DNA of 64,000 nt from Erysipelotrichaceae bacterium (GTDB lineage Bacteria; Bacillota_I; Bacilli_A; Erysipelotrichales; Erysipelotrichaceae), in contig JALENJ010000034.1 of NCBI GenBank assembly GCA_022767445.1, forward strand, positions 1 through 64,000, in the 5' to 3' direction. The notes under the pieces are model-generated. The model was not told the DNA's origin, did not search any database, and was given only the letters and a program-made list of their open reading frames with translations. Position numbers and translations under genes: made by a program. The stretch's first letter is position 1. Every line of letters begins with the position of its first letter. Of this stretch, positions 9,251 through 19,248 are shown piece after piece.

Positions 9251-10060
9251 ATGCTAGATAATAAAAAATTTCCTTTATCATTGGTGATGATTCAGCCTCC
9301 AGCAATGCCTGGTAGTTATAAAAATAATGGTAAGGATTTAGAAGCGATTGAGAAATATGTTTACGAAGAAGCTGAAATGATATACAAACAAGGCTTTGAT
9401 GGGTTCATACTTCAAAACATGCATGATGGTCCAGTAGCACAAACTGCTAGACCAGAAACAATTTCATTTATGACGCGTTTAGGATTAATGCTAAAAAGGG
9501 AATTCCCTACAATGGTATTGGGTATACTTGTAAACTGGGATGGTATGGCTTCCTTGGCTGTTGCAGAAGCTGTTAATGCAGATTTTGTACGTGTTGAACA
9601 CTTATACTCTGGTGTATCTATTGATACTTTAGGTTTCCATCAAGGACAGTGCTCAGATATATTGATGATGAAAAAGAGACTAGGATCATCTATTCCGGTT
9701 TATGCAGATGTTATGGAAGTGAATGCAAATTATCTTGTAAGTGACTCCAAAGTTGAAGCAGCTAAAAAGATGATGCGATATGCATACCCAGATGGATTAT
9801 TCATTAGTGGTAAAAATACAGAAGAAAGTCTAGAAATCATTAAGGAAATTCGAAAAAATTTACCAGATGTACCGGTATTTCTTGGTGGAGGAGCTACTGG
9901 AGAAAATATTGGTGAATTATTAAAATATTATGATGGAGTTTCCGTAGCTACTTGGGTAAAAAATGGAAATATGGAAAATCCGATTGATCCAGAGCGTGCG
10001 CAGACTTTCTTGGGACAATGCAGAATGGCTTCGGAATGGCGTAGGAGAACAGAGAAATGA
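9251..10060 (+). CDS. BtpA/SgcQ-like TIM-barrel protein
   Basis: GFDGFILQNMHDGPVA...VNADFVRVEHLYSG...YPDGLFISGKNT...VPVFLGGGAT. Confidence 0.75.
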   Translation: MLDNKKFPLSLVMIQPPAMPGSYKNNGKDLEAIEKYVYEEAEMIYKQGFDGFILQNMHDGPVAQTARPETISFMTRLGLMLKREFPTMVLGILVNWDGMASLAVAEAVNADFVRVEHLYSGVSIDTLGFHQGQCSDILMMKKRLGSSIPVYADVMEVNANYLVSDSKVEAAKKMMRYAYPDGLFISGKNTEESLEIIKEIRKNLPDVPVFLGGGATGENIGELLKYYDGVSVATWVKNGNMENPIDPERAQTFLGQCRMASEWRRRTEK

Positions 10061-10467
10061 TTGGTATTATTATTGTTACCCATTCAAATTTTGCTGAGGG
10101 TATTAAAAATTCAGTTGAAATGATTGCAGGAAAGCAAGATAACTTTACAGCAATTAATTTTGAGAATGGGGAAGATATAGAAGATTTGAAAAAACGTATA
10201 TCTCAAAAAGCTGAAGAATATACTTCAAAGGGTCTTGATGTAATTTATGTAACAGACTTGAAAGGAGCAACGCCATTTAACGCTTGTTTATATGTATCAA
10301 CACAAATTTGGGGTCCTGTTGTAGCTGGATTATGTTTACCAATATTATTAGAATTAGTCCTTACTAGAGATACAATGGACATAGAAGACTTATCAAGTTA
10401 TGTAAGATATGTTATAACAAATGCGAAGGAGAGCATTCAAGTCATTGACGTAAATGAGTTGATGTAA
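10057..10467 (+). CDS. PTS mannose family IIA component
   Basis: MIGIIIVTHSNFAEG; GATPFNA. Confidence 0.85.
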   Translation: MIGIIIVTHSNFAEGIKNSVEMIAGKQDNFTAINFENGEDIEDLKKRISQKAEEYTSKGLDVIYVTDLKGATPFNACLYVSTQIWGPVVAGLCLPILLELVLTRDTMDIEDLSSYVRYVITNAKESIQVIDVNELM

Positions 10468-10473
10468 TTAGCA

Positions 10474-11223
10474 ATGATGGAAATCCAAAGTAAAAATAAC
10501 CCTCTATATTTAGATGTATATAATGATATTCTAAATAAAATTGATACATCAGTTTATAAACCTGGCATGGTTTTACCTTCCGAGCAAGATTTACAAAAAC
10601 AATATAATGTATCCCGTATAACAGTAAGAAGGGCATTATCTGATTTAGTTCATGATGGACTATTAGAACGTACCAGAGGTAGAGGGACAATTATTCTTCC
10701 AAAGAAGAATAAAGAGGATCTATATGAATTATCTGGATTTACCGAGGATGCCAAACGTAATGGAGATATTCCAACGTCAGTAATTATCAAACTGGATGAA
10801 ATAAAATGTCCATCAGATATCGCAAGGTTTCTACAAATTGATGAGCATGAGAAAGTTTATTATCTAAAACGTCTACGACTTATCAATGGTAGAATTTCAG
10901 GAATTTTCGAAACATATATCTCTCAAAGATTTCCATTTAAAATCAGTGCAAATGATTTTAATGAAAAAACTTCTTTATATGATTTCTATAAAGAGAACGG
11001 TGTAATAATTGCAGATGCAGTTGAAACACTGGAATCAATCATGGCTACACCAGAACTTAAAAGAGAAATGTTTATCGAGAGTGATATGCCAATCTTCTAC
11101 CGTGCGAGAATTACATATGATAACAATTCAAAGCCAATAGAATATTCAAAGAATTACTATAAGGCCAATGGATACAAGTATGTTGTTCATCTTCACAGAA
11201 AAAATGAAACTGTATCAAAATAG
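10474..11223 (+). CDS. GntR/HutC family transcriptional regulator with UTRA domain
   Basis: MVLPSEQDLQKQYNVSRITVRRALSDLVHDGLLERTRGRGTII. Confidence 0.9.
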   Translation: MMEIQSKNNPLYLDVYNDILNKIDTSVYKPGMVLPSEQDLQKQYNVSRITVRRALSDLVHDGLLERTRGRGTIILPKKNKEDLYELSGFTEDAKRNGDIPTSVIIKLDEIKCPSDIARFLQIDEHEKVYYLKRLRLINGRISGIFETYISQRFPFKISANDFNEKTSLYDFYKENGVIIADAVETLESIMATPELKREMFIESDMPIFYRARITYDNNSKPIEYSKNYYKANGYKYVVHLHRKNETVSK

Positions 11224-11409
11224 TAATGAATAAAAAGCTTAAGCGATTGGAGAATAATGGGGATAATTCCAATCGCTTTTGATATTTTCTTGGTAGAATT
11301 TTTGAGGTACTATACAATTAGTTAGTTTCTGGTCGATGGATTCTTGTAATGTATCGTGGATACTGTTTACAATTAATATAATCTTGAGAAGTTTTACTAT
11401 AATGAAAAA

Positions 11410-12035
11410 GTGATAGGGATTGATATTATGACAAAAGTTGCTGTATATATACATGGGAAAGGTGGCTCTGCTGCTGAGGCTAGTTATTATAAGAGGTTTT
11501 TCGGTGAAGAATATGATGTGATAGGCTTTGATTATAAATCAGAATTGCCATGGGCTGTGAAGGACGAATTTCAAAACTATTTTGCGGATATTTTTGCAAG
11601 ATATGATGAGGTTGTATTAATTGCAAATAGTATTGGAGCGTATTTTTCATTCTTATCTTTGTCAAAATTTAATATTGAAAAAGCAATGTTTATTTCACCT
11701 ATCGTAGATATGGAAAAGCTAATTTTAGATAAAATGAAAGAAGTAGGCATATCTGAAGAAAATCTTTTCTTACGAAAAGTAAAGTAATGCATACACAATC
11801 TGGTGAAGCTTTATCATGGGACTATCTTGCATATGTTCGTAATAATCCCATAACATGGAACATTCCAAGCAGTATTCTCTATGGCAAAAAAGATAATATG
11901 ACAGATGTTACAACAATTACTGACTTTTCCAATATGATAAATGCAAGCTTAACAATGATGGAGAATGGAGAACATTGGTTCCATACAGAAGAACAAATGC
12001 TTTTCTTGGATACTTGGTTTGCAAAATTTATATGA
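11410..12035 (+). pseudogene. Alpha/beta hydrolase, split by -1 frameshift near 11775-11787
   Basis: ORF 11410-11787 (VYIHGKGGSAAEASYYKRFF, IANSIGAYFS) and ORF 11787-12035 (SWDYLAYVRNNP...MMENGEHWFHTEEQM) together form one fold. Confidence 0.7.
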
Positions 12036-12311
12036 TAGTTCATACCCTACAGCAGTTTATAATATAAAAATATCGGTTAGGTTTATGCACTAGCAAGCAT
12101 GTTGTTTTTTTGAACATGAAAAAAGGGATGTTATCGATATCCCCGATCAAATTAAAGGGTTTTTTGGAGTAGCTATCTAAGATAATGCGAAGGATAGAGC
12201 AGTTTCATACTATTGTTTGTATATAATGCATAGCATAAGCAGATTCATGTGCAGATAGTGCACGCAAAATGATAGATTAATCACACGGCGTCTATTCTAG
12301 GTCAATAAAAC

Positions 12312-13616
12312 CTAAATATTGCGATTATATTGATTGAATTCATCGAATGAGAAGTATAACTGATTCAGTTCATTGATTAAAAATTGAACTTCAGAATCGT
12401 TCGAGTTAACAGTTACATTTATGATATTTGTAATGATTCTAATTTTTGTGTCAGGTTTAGCTAAGAAGAATGGGGAAAAACGTATGAATCCATTGTCTTT
12501 GCAAAACATATATTCTCTATATAGATCAGCATTGATCATTTCTTCAGTGTTTTCGCAGTTGCGACCATTCTGATGTTCGTGATAATTAGTAAGTATTTGC
12601 TTATAGTTTTCTATATTTTTTAGGATAATATTTTTCATTTTCTGGTTATGGTCGATTGCTTTTTGTAAAAATATCTTACTTTCAAAAAATCGATGATTGA
12701 TAATTAAAGCTTCTAATATTTTTCCGACAAAAGGTGCTATAAGAATATTCTCAAAAGGAAATTTATGTCCCAAATGAATATATTTTACTGTAAAAGTCTC
12801 AAAGAAATACTCGATAATAGTATTATCTGAGTTTGCAATTGTTTCAATGAATTCTTCGAATTTTTTTGATTTACTTAGTACGAAGTTTTTGACAACATAT
12901 GATCCACCAAGGTATAGTTGATAAAGGAAGGGAACTTCCTTTGCATGAAGTTTGTTGAGCATTTCAAGATCTTTTTCTTTAAGTGCTAGGGTAATCATTT
13001 TATAGCGCAGGTCACATTGATGTTTGAAAGTGAATTCAAGCGAATCGATATTATAGAGTTCTCTTCTTTTGATACTTGTCCCTGCACCAAAAGATTCAAA
13101 ATCTTGACTATCATCACGATGACTATAATAATATTCTTCAGAATTATCTCCTACAAACCAGATATAGTTATAATCCATTAGGTATTTTAAGAGTGTATAG
13201 TTTTCGGCTTCTAATGCATAATCAATAAATGTTTTATTATATTCGTCAGGATTCAAAAATAATTTATCTTCACGATTTATATAATTTTCAATTTCTTTAG
13301 GTTCTTTTGAAAAAGCAATAGAATAATTTGTTTTATGAGTGAAAGTTGGCAATTTTACCGTTCCTGCACTCAATATATCATCCGTTGATACACCTAATAG
13401 TTCTGCAAATACAGGCAAATCATATATTTGAATACTCTTGTTGCCTTTTTTGATTTGGCAGATTCTATTTCGCATATTTTGTATGTTTTCTGTACTTTCT
13501 GGTGTTTTGGTTGAATGTAGGTAAGCAATGCTAAATTGTCTATCGTTTTTAAAACGACTATTGTCGATTAATTTGGATAAGTATTTTCCAATACGTTTAT
13601 TATCAACTTTATACAT
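12312..13616 (-). CDS. XRE-type HTH protein with helical (ankyrin-like?) C-terminus
   Basis: N-terminal HTH-like region ...RNRICQIKKGNKSIQIYDLPVFAELLGVSTDDIL. Confidence 0.6.
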   Translation of the reverse strand: MYKVDNKRIGKYLSKLIDNSRFKNDRQFSIAYLHSTKTPESTENIQNMRNRICQIKKGNKSIQIYDLPVFAELLGVSTDDILSAGTVKLPTFTHKTNYSIAFSKEPKEIENYINREDKLFLNPDEYNKTFIDYALEAENYTLLKYLMDYNYIWFVGDNSEEYYYSHRDDSQDFESFGAGTSIKRRELYNIDSLEFTFKHQCDLRYKMITLALKEKDLEMLNKLHAKEVPFLYQLYLGGSYVVKNFVLSKSKKFEEFIETIANSDNTIIEYFFETFTVKYIHLGHKFPFENILIAPFVGKILEALIINHRFFESKIFLQKAIDHNQKMKNIILKNIENYKQILTNYHEHQNGRNCENTEEMINADLYREYMFCKDNGFIRFSPFFLAKPDTKIRIITNIINVTVNSNDSEVQFLINELNQLYFSFDEFNQYNRNI

Positions 13617-13800
13617 CTTTTATTTTCCTTGAAAATATCATACGAAACCTTTGGGGAAAAATATATAATGATTTTGTATATAGAAATCATATGTGTAATT
13701 TTGATACACAAATTTCATATGCTAGCAGCATATATTTTAAATTGAAAGAGGATAATTTACTCGCTAGTATCTGTGATTTTTTTCATTTCTGACGAAAACT

Positions 13801-13837
13801 AATTTAACCATTGTCCGAAATGGACAATGGTTAAATT
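13801..13837. repeat. Perfect 16-bp inverted repeat (operator or hairpin)
   Basis: AATTTAACCATTGTCC-GAAAT-GGACAATGGTTAAATT. Confidence 0.85.
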
Positions 13838-13881
13838 CTCTTTTTGTGATATTTTTATCGAGCAAACAAAGGGAGAGAACT

Positions 13882-15741
13882 ATGAACAAACGTTTATTTG
13901 CGGCATGCTTAAGCGTAGGTATGCTACTGGCTGGATGCTCAGCAAAGAAAAGTACTACTGTAAAAAATGGTACTTATGAGGAAACAGTTGATGGACGTAA
14001 CGGAAAGGTTACAGTAAGCACAACAATTTCTTCTGGAAAGATCACAAATGTAGAAGTAAAGGATAATGAAGAGACACCAGAAATTGCTGGTACTGCAATT
14101 ACGGAGTTGCCTAAGAAGATTGTTGAACAAAACAGTCCTAATGTAGATGGTGTCACAGGTGCGACGATCACATCTGATGCGATCAAACTAGCAGTTTCAA
14201 ACGCAATCAAAGCAGCTGGAGGAGATGCAGATTCATTTGGTGCATCAAACGAAGCAAAAGAAACAAAGACAGAAAAATTAACAGCTGATGTCGTTGTTGT
14301 TGGTGCAGGTGGTGCAGGTATCTCTGCAGCTTTAACAGCTCAACAAAACGGTGCACAGGTTATCTTATTAGAGAAGTCTGCGAATATCGGTGGTGTATCT
14401 GTTATCGCAGGTGGACCAATGGGTATTGACTCACGTGAACAAAAGGCAGCTGGTGTTGCTGGTACATTTACAGCCAAAGAAGTTCTAGCAGCTTGGCAAT
14501 CCTATAACTGCTGGATGGATGATGGACAGTTGTTCTACAACATCGCTAATCGTTCTGGTGAGACAATTGACTGGTTGGAAGACAATGGTATGGAACTTGC
14601 ATATGTAGGAAATGAACAAGCAGCTCACGCTGATGGTTTCCCAACATATCACATGTATAAAGATCAATCTAACAAGCTTGGCTACTACAAGACACTTGTA
14701 GAGAAGTTTGAAGAAGCAGGTGGAAAGATTTACTATGAAACACCAGCAGTTGAATTGAAGTCTGAAAATGACAAGATTACAGGTGTTGTAGCGAAGTCAT
14801 CTGATACAACATATGAAATTAGCTGTGATGCAGCAGTTCTTGCGACTGGTGGATTCGGTGCTAACGCAGATATCATCGAACAAGAAGTTGGTTTCCCACT
14901 TGAGACATTCACAACTGGTACACAAACAGGTGATGGCGCAACAATGTCACAGGCAATTGGTGCAGGTAAGGGTAAAACAATCCAACAGTACCATGGTGTA
15001 ACATCTTTCTCCGGTATTGAAACAGGACAGGGTAAAGATGAAATTGCGAAAGCTATTTATCTTGCAACTAGTGTTTGGGTTAATCAACGTGGATCAAGAT
15101 TTGCACCAGAGGATCTAAACTATGACACAGCTCTATCCTCAAATGCGGCTGCTACACAGGGTGAATACTACTTCTCTATCATGTCTGATGATATGGTTAA
15201 GGCAGTTGAACAAGGTGGTTCTAAAGCCCTTAATGTTGATACAGCTGTAGGTTACCAACCATCATTACCACTATTCAGTGTTGATGAACCTTGGACGGAA
15301 TTCAGAGCTGCGCTTGAAGATGGCGTTGAAAAGGGAATCGTATTCAAAGGCGATACGGTTGAAGACCTTGCAAAGGCAATGGTTGTTGATGCCAATGCAT
15401 TAAAGAAGACAATCGATAGCTACAACGCTTCTTGTGCAAATGGATCAGATGAAGTATATGGTAAGGATTCCAAGTACATGTTATCTTTAGGTGATGGACC
15501 ATACTACGCTGTTAAGGCAAGACCAGTATCCTTAGGTGGTATCGGTGGTGTATTGGTAAACTCTAACCTAGAAGTTATCAAACAAGACGGTACAGTTATT
15601 GGTGGTCTATTCGCTGCAGGTAATGAAGTTGCTGAGATTTACAACAACTCATATCCACTCGTAGAGGGTGTTACATTGATGACAGCCCTAACAGGTGGCA
15701 GAATCTGTGGTGAAGAAGCTGCTAACTACGCTACAAAATAA
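13882..15741 (+). CDS. Secreted lipoprotein flavin reductase (FMN-binding + FAD-binding, flavocytochrome c/fumarate/urocanate reductase-like)
   Basis: LLAGCSAKK lipobox; DGVTGATITSDAIK FMN-binding motif; VVVGAGGAGISAALTAQQNGAQVILLEKS. Confidence 0.88.
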   Translation: MNKRLFAACLSVGMLLAGCSAKKSTTVKNGTYEETVDGRNGKVTVSTTISSGKITNVEVKDNEETPEIAGTAITELPKKIVEQNSPNVDGVTGATITSDAIKLAVSNAIKAAGGDADSFGASNEAKETKTEKLTADVVVVGAGGAGISAALTAQQNGAQVILLEKSANIGGVSVIAGGPMGIDSREQKAAGVAGTFTAKEVLAAWQSYNCWMDDGQLFYNIANRSGETIDWLEDNGMELAYVGNEQAAHADGFPTYHMYKDQSNKLGYYKTLVEKFEEAGGKIYYETPAVELKSENDKITGVVAKSSDTTYEISCDAAVLATGGFGANADIIEQEVGFPLETFTTGTQTGDGATMSQAIGAGKGKTIQQYHGVTSFSGIETGQGKDEIAKAIYLATSVWVNQRGSRFAPEDLNYDTALSSNAAATQGEYYFSIMSDDMVKAVEQGGSKALNVDTAVGYQPSLPLFSVDEPWTEFRAALEDGVEKGIVFKGDTVEDLAKAMVVDANALKKTIDSYNASCANGSDEVYGKDSKYMLSLGDGPYYAVKARPVSLGGIGGVLVNSNLEVIKQDGTVIGGLFAAGNEVAEIYNNSYPLVEGVTLMTALTGGRICGEEAANYATK

Positions 15742-15801
15742 TCGAACGAAGGAGAAACTGAAATCATTTGGTTTCTCCTTTTAATTTGCTAAAATAGATT
15801 C

Positions 15802-16917
15802 ATGAACAAAGAAGAAATGTTTGATCTTGTCAGTGAGTGTACAAGTCTAGAGATGTTTATCGCAAAAATAGAAAAGTATATCAACAACCCGTTCTGGTTG
15901 ATGAATGATGCCTATCAAACCATTGCATATACAAAAACACAGAAAACCAATTACTATCTATCTTTACTAAAAGATAGAGAAGAAAAAAAGAAATTCGTCA
16001 ATCAATGGATTCAGATAGGACTATTGGATGATAAAGAAGGGATTGTACATCCTAAGAGGATGTATGAGCCAGCCTTTGGCAAAGATGTATATGTATTGGA
16101 TGTTTTCTTTAAGAAACATCCAATTGCTAAGATGACGGTTGTGATCGAACAGGAAATTCAACCTGATGATGTTGCGTTGCTTGCTAAGGGATTATCGCTA
16201 TACTTACGCAACACACCAGCCAATTATGGTTCTAAACAAGAACATGCATTATCTCTGTTATTACAAACAGACTTAGAGAGTCAATCACTCGGCAAAGAAT
16301 TACTTGAAAAGATTGATTACAATATGGATGGAACATTCCATATCGCATACGTCGATACAGACATCACCAATCGCACAACATTACTCAGAACATTTCTAGC
16401 CGATGCAGAAAAAGAGAGTCATGACATACTTGCGGGTTTTGTACAGGATAAATGTTTTATCATTATGCCAGTGAAGCTAAAGCTTCATTGTATCCAAGAC
16501 TATCAAATACGTATTGCATATAGCTATCCATTTGAGTTGTTTGATCAACTATATGGATATGGTAGACAAGCAGAGTATGCATGTCACATCACACAAAAGA
16601 AAGAGACATATTTTATGGATGTGATTGATTCATTTTTAACCCATGCTGTACAAAAGGAATTACCACTTGAGACAATGATTGATATCAGGGTTAAAAACAT
16701 CATTGCCTATGATAAGAAATACCAAACAAAATACTTTGAAACATTGAATGCGTATATCTCTCATCAAAACTCAAAACAAAGAACTGCAGATGCATTATTT
16801 GTCCATATTAATACAGTGAAGTACAGACTACAACAGATAGAAAAACTATTTAATATCAACTTAGAATTAGATGATCATATTCTACGTATTTCGCTTGCTT
16901 TACAAAATATGATGTAG
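15802..16917 (+). CDS. PucR/CdaR-type transcriptional regulator
   Basis: C-terminal HSKQRTADALFVHINTVKYRLQQIEKLF-type HTH. Confidence 0.75.
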   Translation: MNKEEMFDLVSECTSLEMFIAKIEKYINNPFWLMNDAYQTIAYTKTQKTNYYLSLLKDREEKKKFVNQWIQIGLLDDKEGIVHPKRMYEPAFGKDVYVLDVFFKKHPIAKMTVVIEQEIQPDDVALLAKGLSLYLRNTPANYGSKQEHALSLLLQTDLESQSLGKELLEKIDYNMDGTFHIAYVDTDITNRTTLLRTFLADAEKESHDILAGFVQDKCFIIMPVKLKLHCIQDYQIRIAYSYPFELFDQLYGYGRQAEYACHITQKKETYFMDVIDSFLTHAVQKELPLETMIDIRVKNIIAYDKKYQTKYFETLNAYISHQNSKQRTADALFVHINTVKYRLQQIEKLFNINLELDDHILRISLALQNMM

Positions 16918-16993
16918 TAAAGTACTATGAAAATCTCAAAAAAAGTTTATACTAAGAGTGGGTTAGTTATAGCTGACTGAAAGGAGTGTATAT

Positions 16994-17206
16994 ATGAATT
17001 TATCTACATTGTTAGTATTATTGGTTGTCTTGGCAATCATTGGCCTGGATGTTCGCTATGTTATGAAACACGGCATCGATTCCTGTAGTGGTGACTGTAA
17101 CGGAAGTTGTCATTCATCTTGCAAGTGGGTAGGAGATGTAAAGAAAGCACAGCGTAATATCCGCATTCAACATAAAATTAAATCGTTCTTTGGATTAAGT
17201 CGCTAA
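16994..17206 (+). CDS. Small Cys-rich single-TM protein (FeoB-associated-like)
   Basis: N-terminal TM helix then CSGDCNGSCHSSC. Confidence 0.6.
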   Translation: MNLSTLLVLLVVLAIIGLDVRYVMKHGIDSCSGDCNGSCHSSCKWVGDVKKAQRNIRIQHKIKSFFGLSR

Positions 17207-17218
17207 GCGACTTTTTTC
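17197..17218 (+). terminator. Terminator overlapping the stop codon
   Basis: AAGTCGC-TAA-GCGACTT followed by TTTT; stop TAA is the loop. Confidence 0.8.
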
Positions 17219-17370
17219 TTGCATGCATGGTTTCTATCATGTACTGTATTAGTATAGAAATCACATCAAAACATAATTGTATAAAGCAGATACTATTTTT
17301 CTTTTTGCTTGTTTGAGAAATTTTGGGGAGATTTCATGTATGTAGTGTATGTAAAAAGGGGAGGAATAAT

Positions 17371-17658
17371 ATGCTAAATACATTTGTATTACTAGGGAAA
17401 GTACATTCATTGCCTATCATTGAGGGCACAAATCTATCGGAGAATCAATCGACCATGCAGGTAGAATGTCAAAGAGCTTTTAATGATCATGGAGTTTTAA
17501 GTGATATTTTGACAGTTCGCTTATGGCGAGGGATTGCGGAGACCTGCAAGGTAGCTTGTCATATTGGTACTATCATCGCTATCAAGGGCAGGATAGAGAT
17601 TAATATTCATACCGAGCAGATGGAGTTAATCGCAGAAAAAGTGGAGTTTATCCGATAA
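17371..17658 (+). CDS. SSB-like OB-fold protein
   Basis: NTFVLLGKVHSLP...LTVRLWRGIAETCK...GTIIAIKGRIE. Confidence 0.6.
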   Translation: MLNTFVLLGKVHSLPIIEGTNLSENQSTMQVECQRAFNDHGVLSDILTVRLWRGIAETCKVACHIGTIIAIKGRIEINIHTEQMELIAEKVEFIR

Positions 17659-17744
17659 TTGAAGGAATCTTATGGATCAAGCTATATCGAAAGATAGATT
17701 AACTATGATAAAATAGAAACGTTTAATAAAGCGAGGTAAATCAC

Positions 17745-19160
17745 ATGGCATTTGATTCATTAAGTGAGAGACTAAATAAAGCGTTACGCAATGTGGCTGG
17801 TAAAGGTACATTGACTGATAATAATATGGAGGACATGCTGAAGGAAGTGCGTCTTGCATTACTTGAAGCTGATGTAAACTACCGTATTGTCAAAGAGTTC
17901 CTTGATGAGATTCGTACAAAATCAAGAGGTGAGGAAGTACTCAAGAGTGTAGAACCTGGTCAACAACTTGTTAAGATTGTTCATGATCAGATTATTGAAC
18001 TGTTGGGGACAGAAGAAGTAGGCATTAACTTTAGTGAAGAAAGTATCACGAAGATTATGCTTGTCGGTCTTCAAGGTACTGGTAAGACAACCAGCGTTGC
18101 GAAAATCGCAAGATTATGCAAAGAGAAATTCTCTAAGAAAGTATTGTTAATTGCGGCAGACGTTATTCGTCCAGCAGCGATCGAACAGCTACAAACCTTG
18201 GGTAAAGAGATTGATACAAAAGTATTTACGCTCGGTGTTGAAACACCGGCGGTAGAGACTGTACGTCAAGGTATGGCATATGCCCAACAAAATGGTTTTG
18301 ATACCGTATTTATCGATACTGCAGGACGTCTACATATCGATGAAGCCTTGATGAATGAGCTAAAGGAAATCAATGAACTTGTACATCCAAATGATATCTT
18401 ACTAACAGTCGACGCAATGACAGGTCAAGATATCGTCAATGTAGCGCAAGCATTCAAGGACGCATTACCGCTGACTGGACTTGTCGTTACCAAGTTTGAT
18501 GGTGACTCCAGAGGTGGTGGCGTACTATCTGTTAAGAAGATTACAGGCGTACCTATTAAGTTTGTTGGTGAAGGTGAAAAGATTGAAGATATGGATATCT
18601 TCCACCCAGACCGTATGGCAGACCGTATCTTAGGTATGGGTGATGTCGTTACACTTGTAGAAAAAGCCCAAGAAAAACTAGATCTTGAAGAAGCAGATCG
18701 AATGGCACAACGTATGTTGGAAGGCCAATTCACTATGGATGATATGCTCAAACAATTTGAGCAAATTCAAAAGCTTGGTCCACTTGGTGGAATCATGAAG
18801 ATGATACCAGGTATGAACCAATATGCGGGTATGTTAGATGAAGCCAAAGCTAGTGACTCGATGAAACATATGAAGGCCATCATCCAATCCATGACACTCT
18901 ATGAAAGAGCACATCCAGAAAAGATGCGTGGCACAATGAAGAAACGCGTTGCTAGAGGTTCAGGTAGAAGCGTTGATGAAGTAAACAAATTGATTAACCA
19001 ATTCGGTAAGATGAAGAAACTCATGGATTCCATGGGTAATATGCAAAGAAATGGAAATCTTAACGAAGAATCATTGAATAAGATGATGAGCAATGCACAA
19101 GCACGCGCAGGTAAATCCATGCCAAAAGGATTTGGTGGAAAGAACCCATTCCGTTTCTAA
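17745..19160 (+). CDS. ffh: Signal recognition particle protein
   Basis: GLQGTGKTTSVAKIA; DTAGRLHID; M-domain GKSMPKGFGGKNPF. Confidence 0.97.
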   Translation: MAFDSLSERLNKALRNVAGKGTLTDNNMEDMLKEVRLALLEADVNYRIVKEFLDEIRTKSRGEEVLKSVEPGQQLVKIVHDQIIELLGTEEVGINFSEESITKIMLVGLQGTGKTTSVAKIARLCKEKFSKKVLLIAADVIRPAAIEQLQTLGKEIDTKVFTLGVETPAVETVRQGMAYAQQNGFDTVFIDTAGRLHIDEALMNELKEINELVHPNDILLTVDAMTGQDIVNVAQAFKDALPLTGLVVTKFDGDSRGGGVLSVKKITGVPIKFVGEGEKIEDMDIFHPDRMADRILGMGDVVTLVEKAQEKLDLEEADRMAQRMLEGQFTMDDMLKQFEQIQKLGPLGGIMKMIPGMNQYAGMLDEAKASDSMKHMKAIIQSMTLYERAHPEKMRGTMKKRVARGSGRSVDEVNKLINQFGKMKKLMDSMGNMQRNGNLNEESLNKMMSNAQARAGKSMPKGFGGKNPFRF

Positions 19161-19248
19161 TATTTATCAATAGGTGTAAAGTATTTTTACTTGACACCTA
19201 TTTTTCTATCTGTATAATAATACTGTAAGAAATAGGAGGTATTATACC

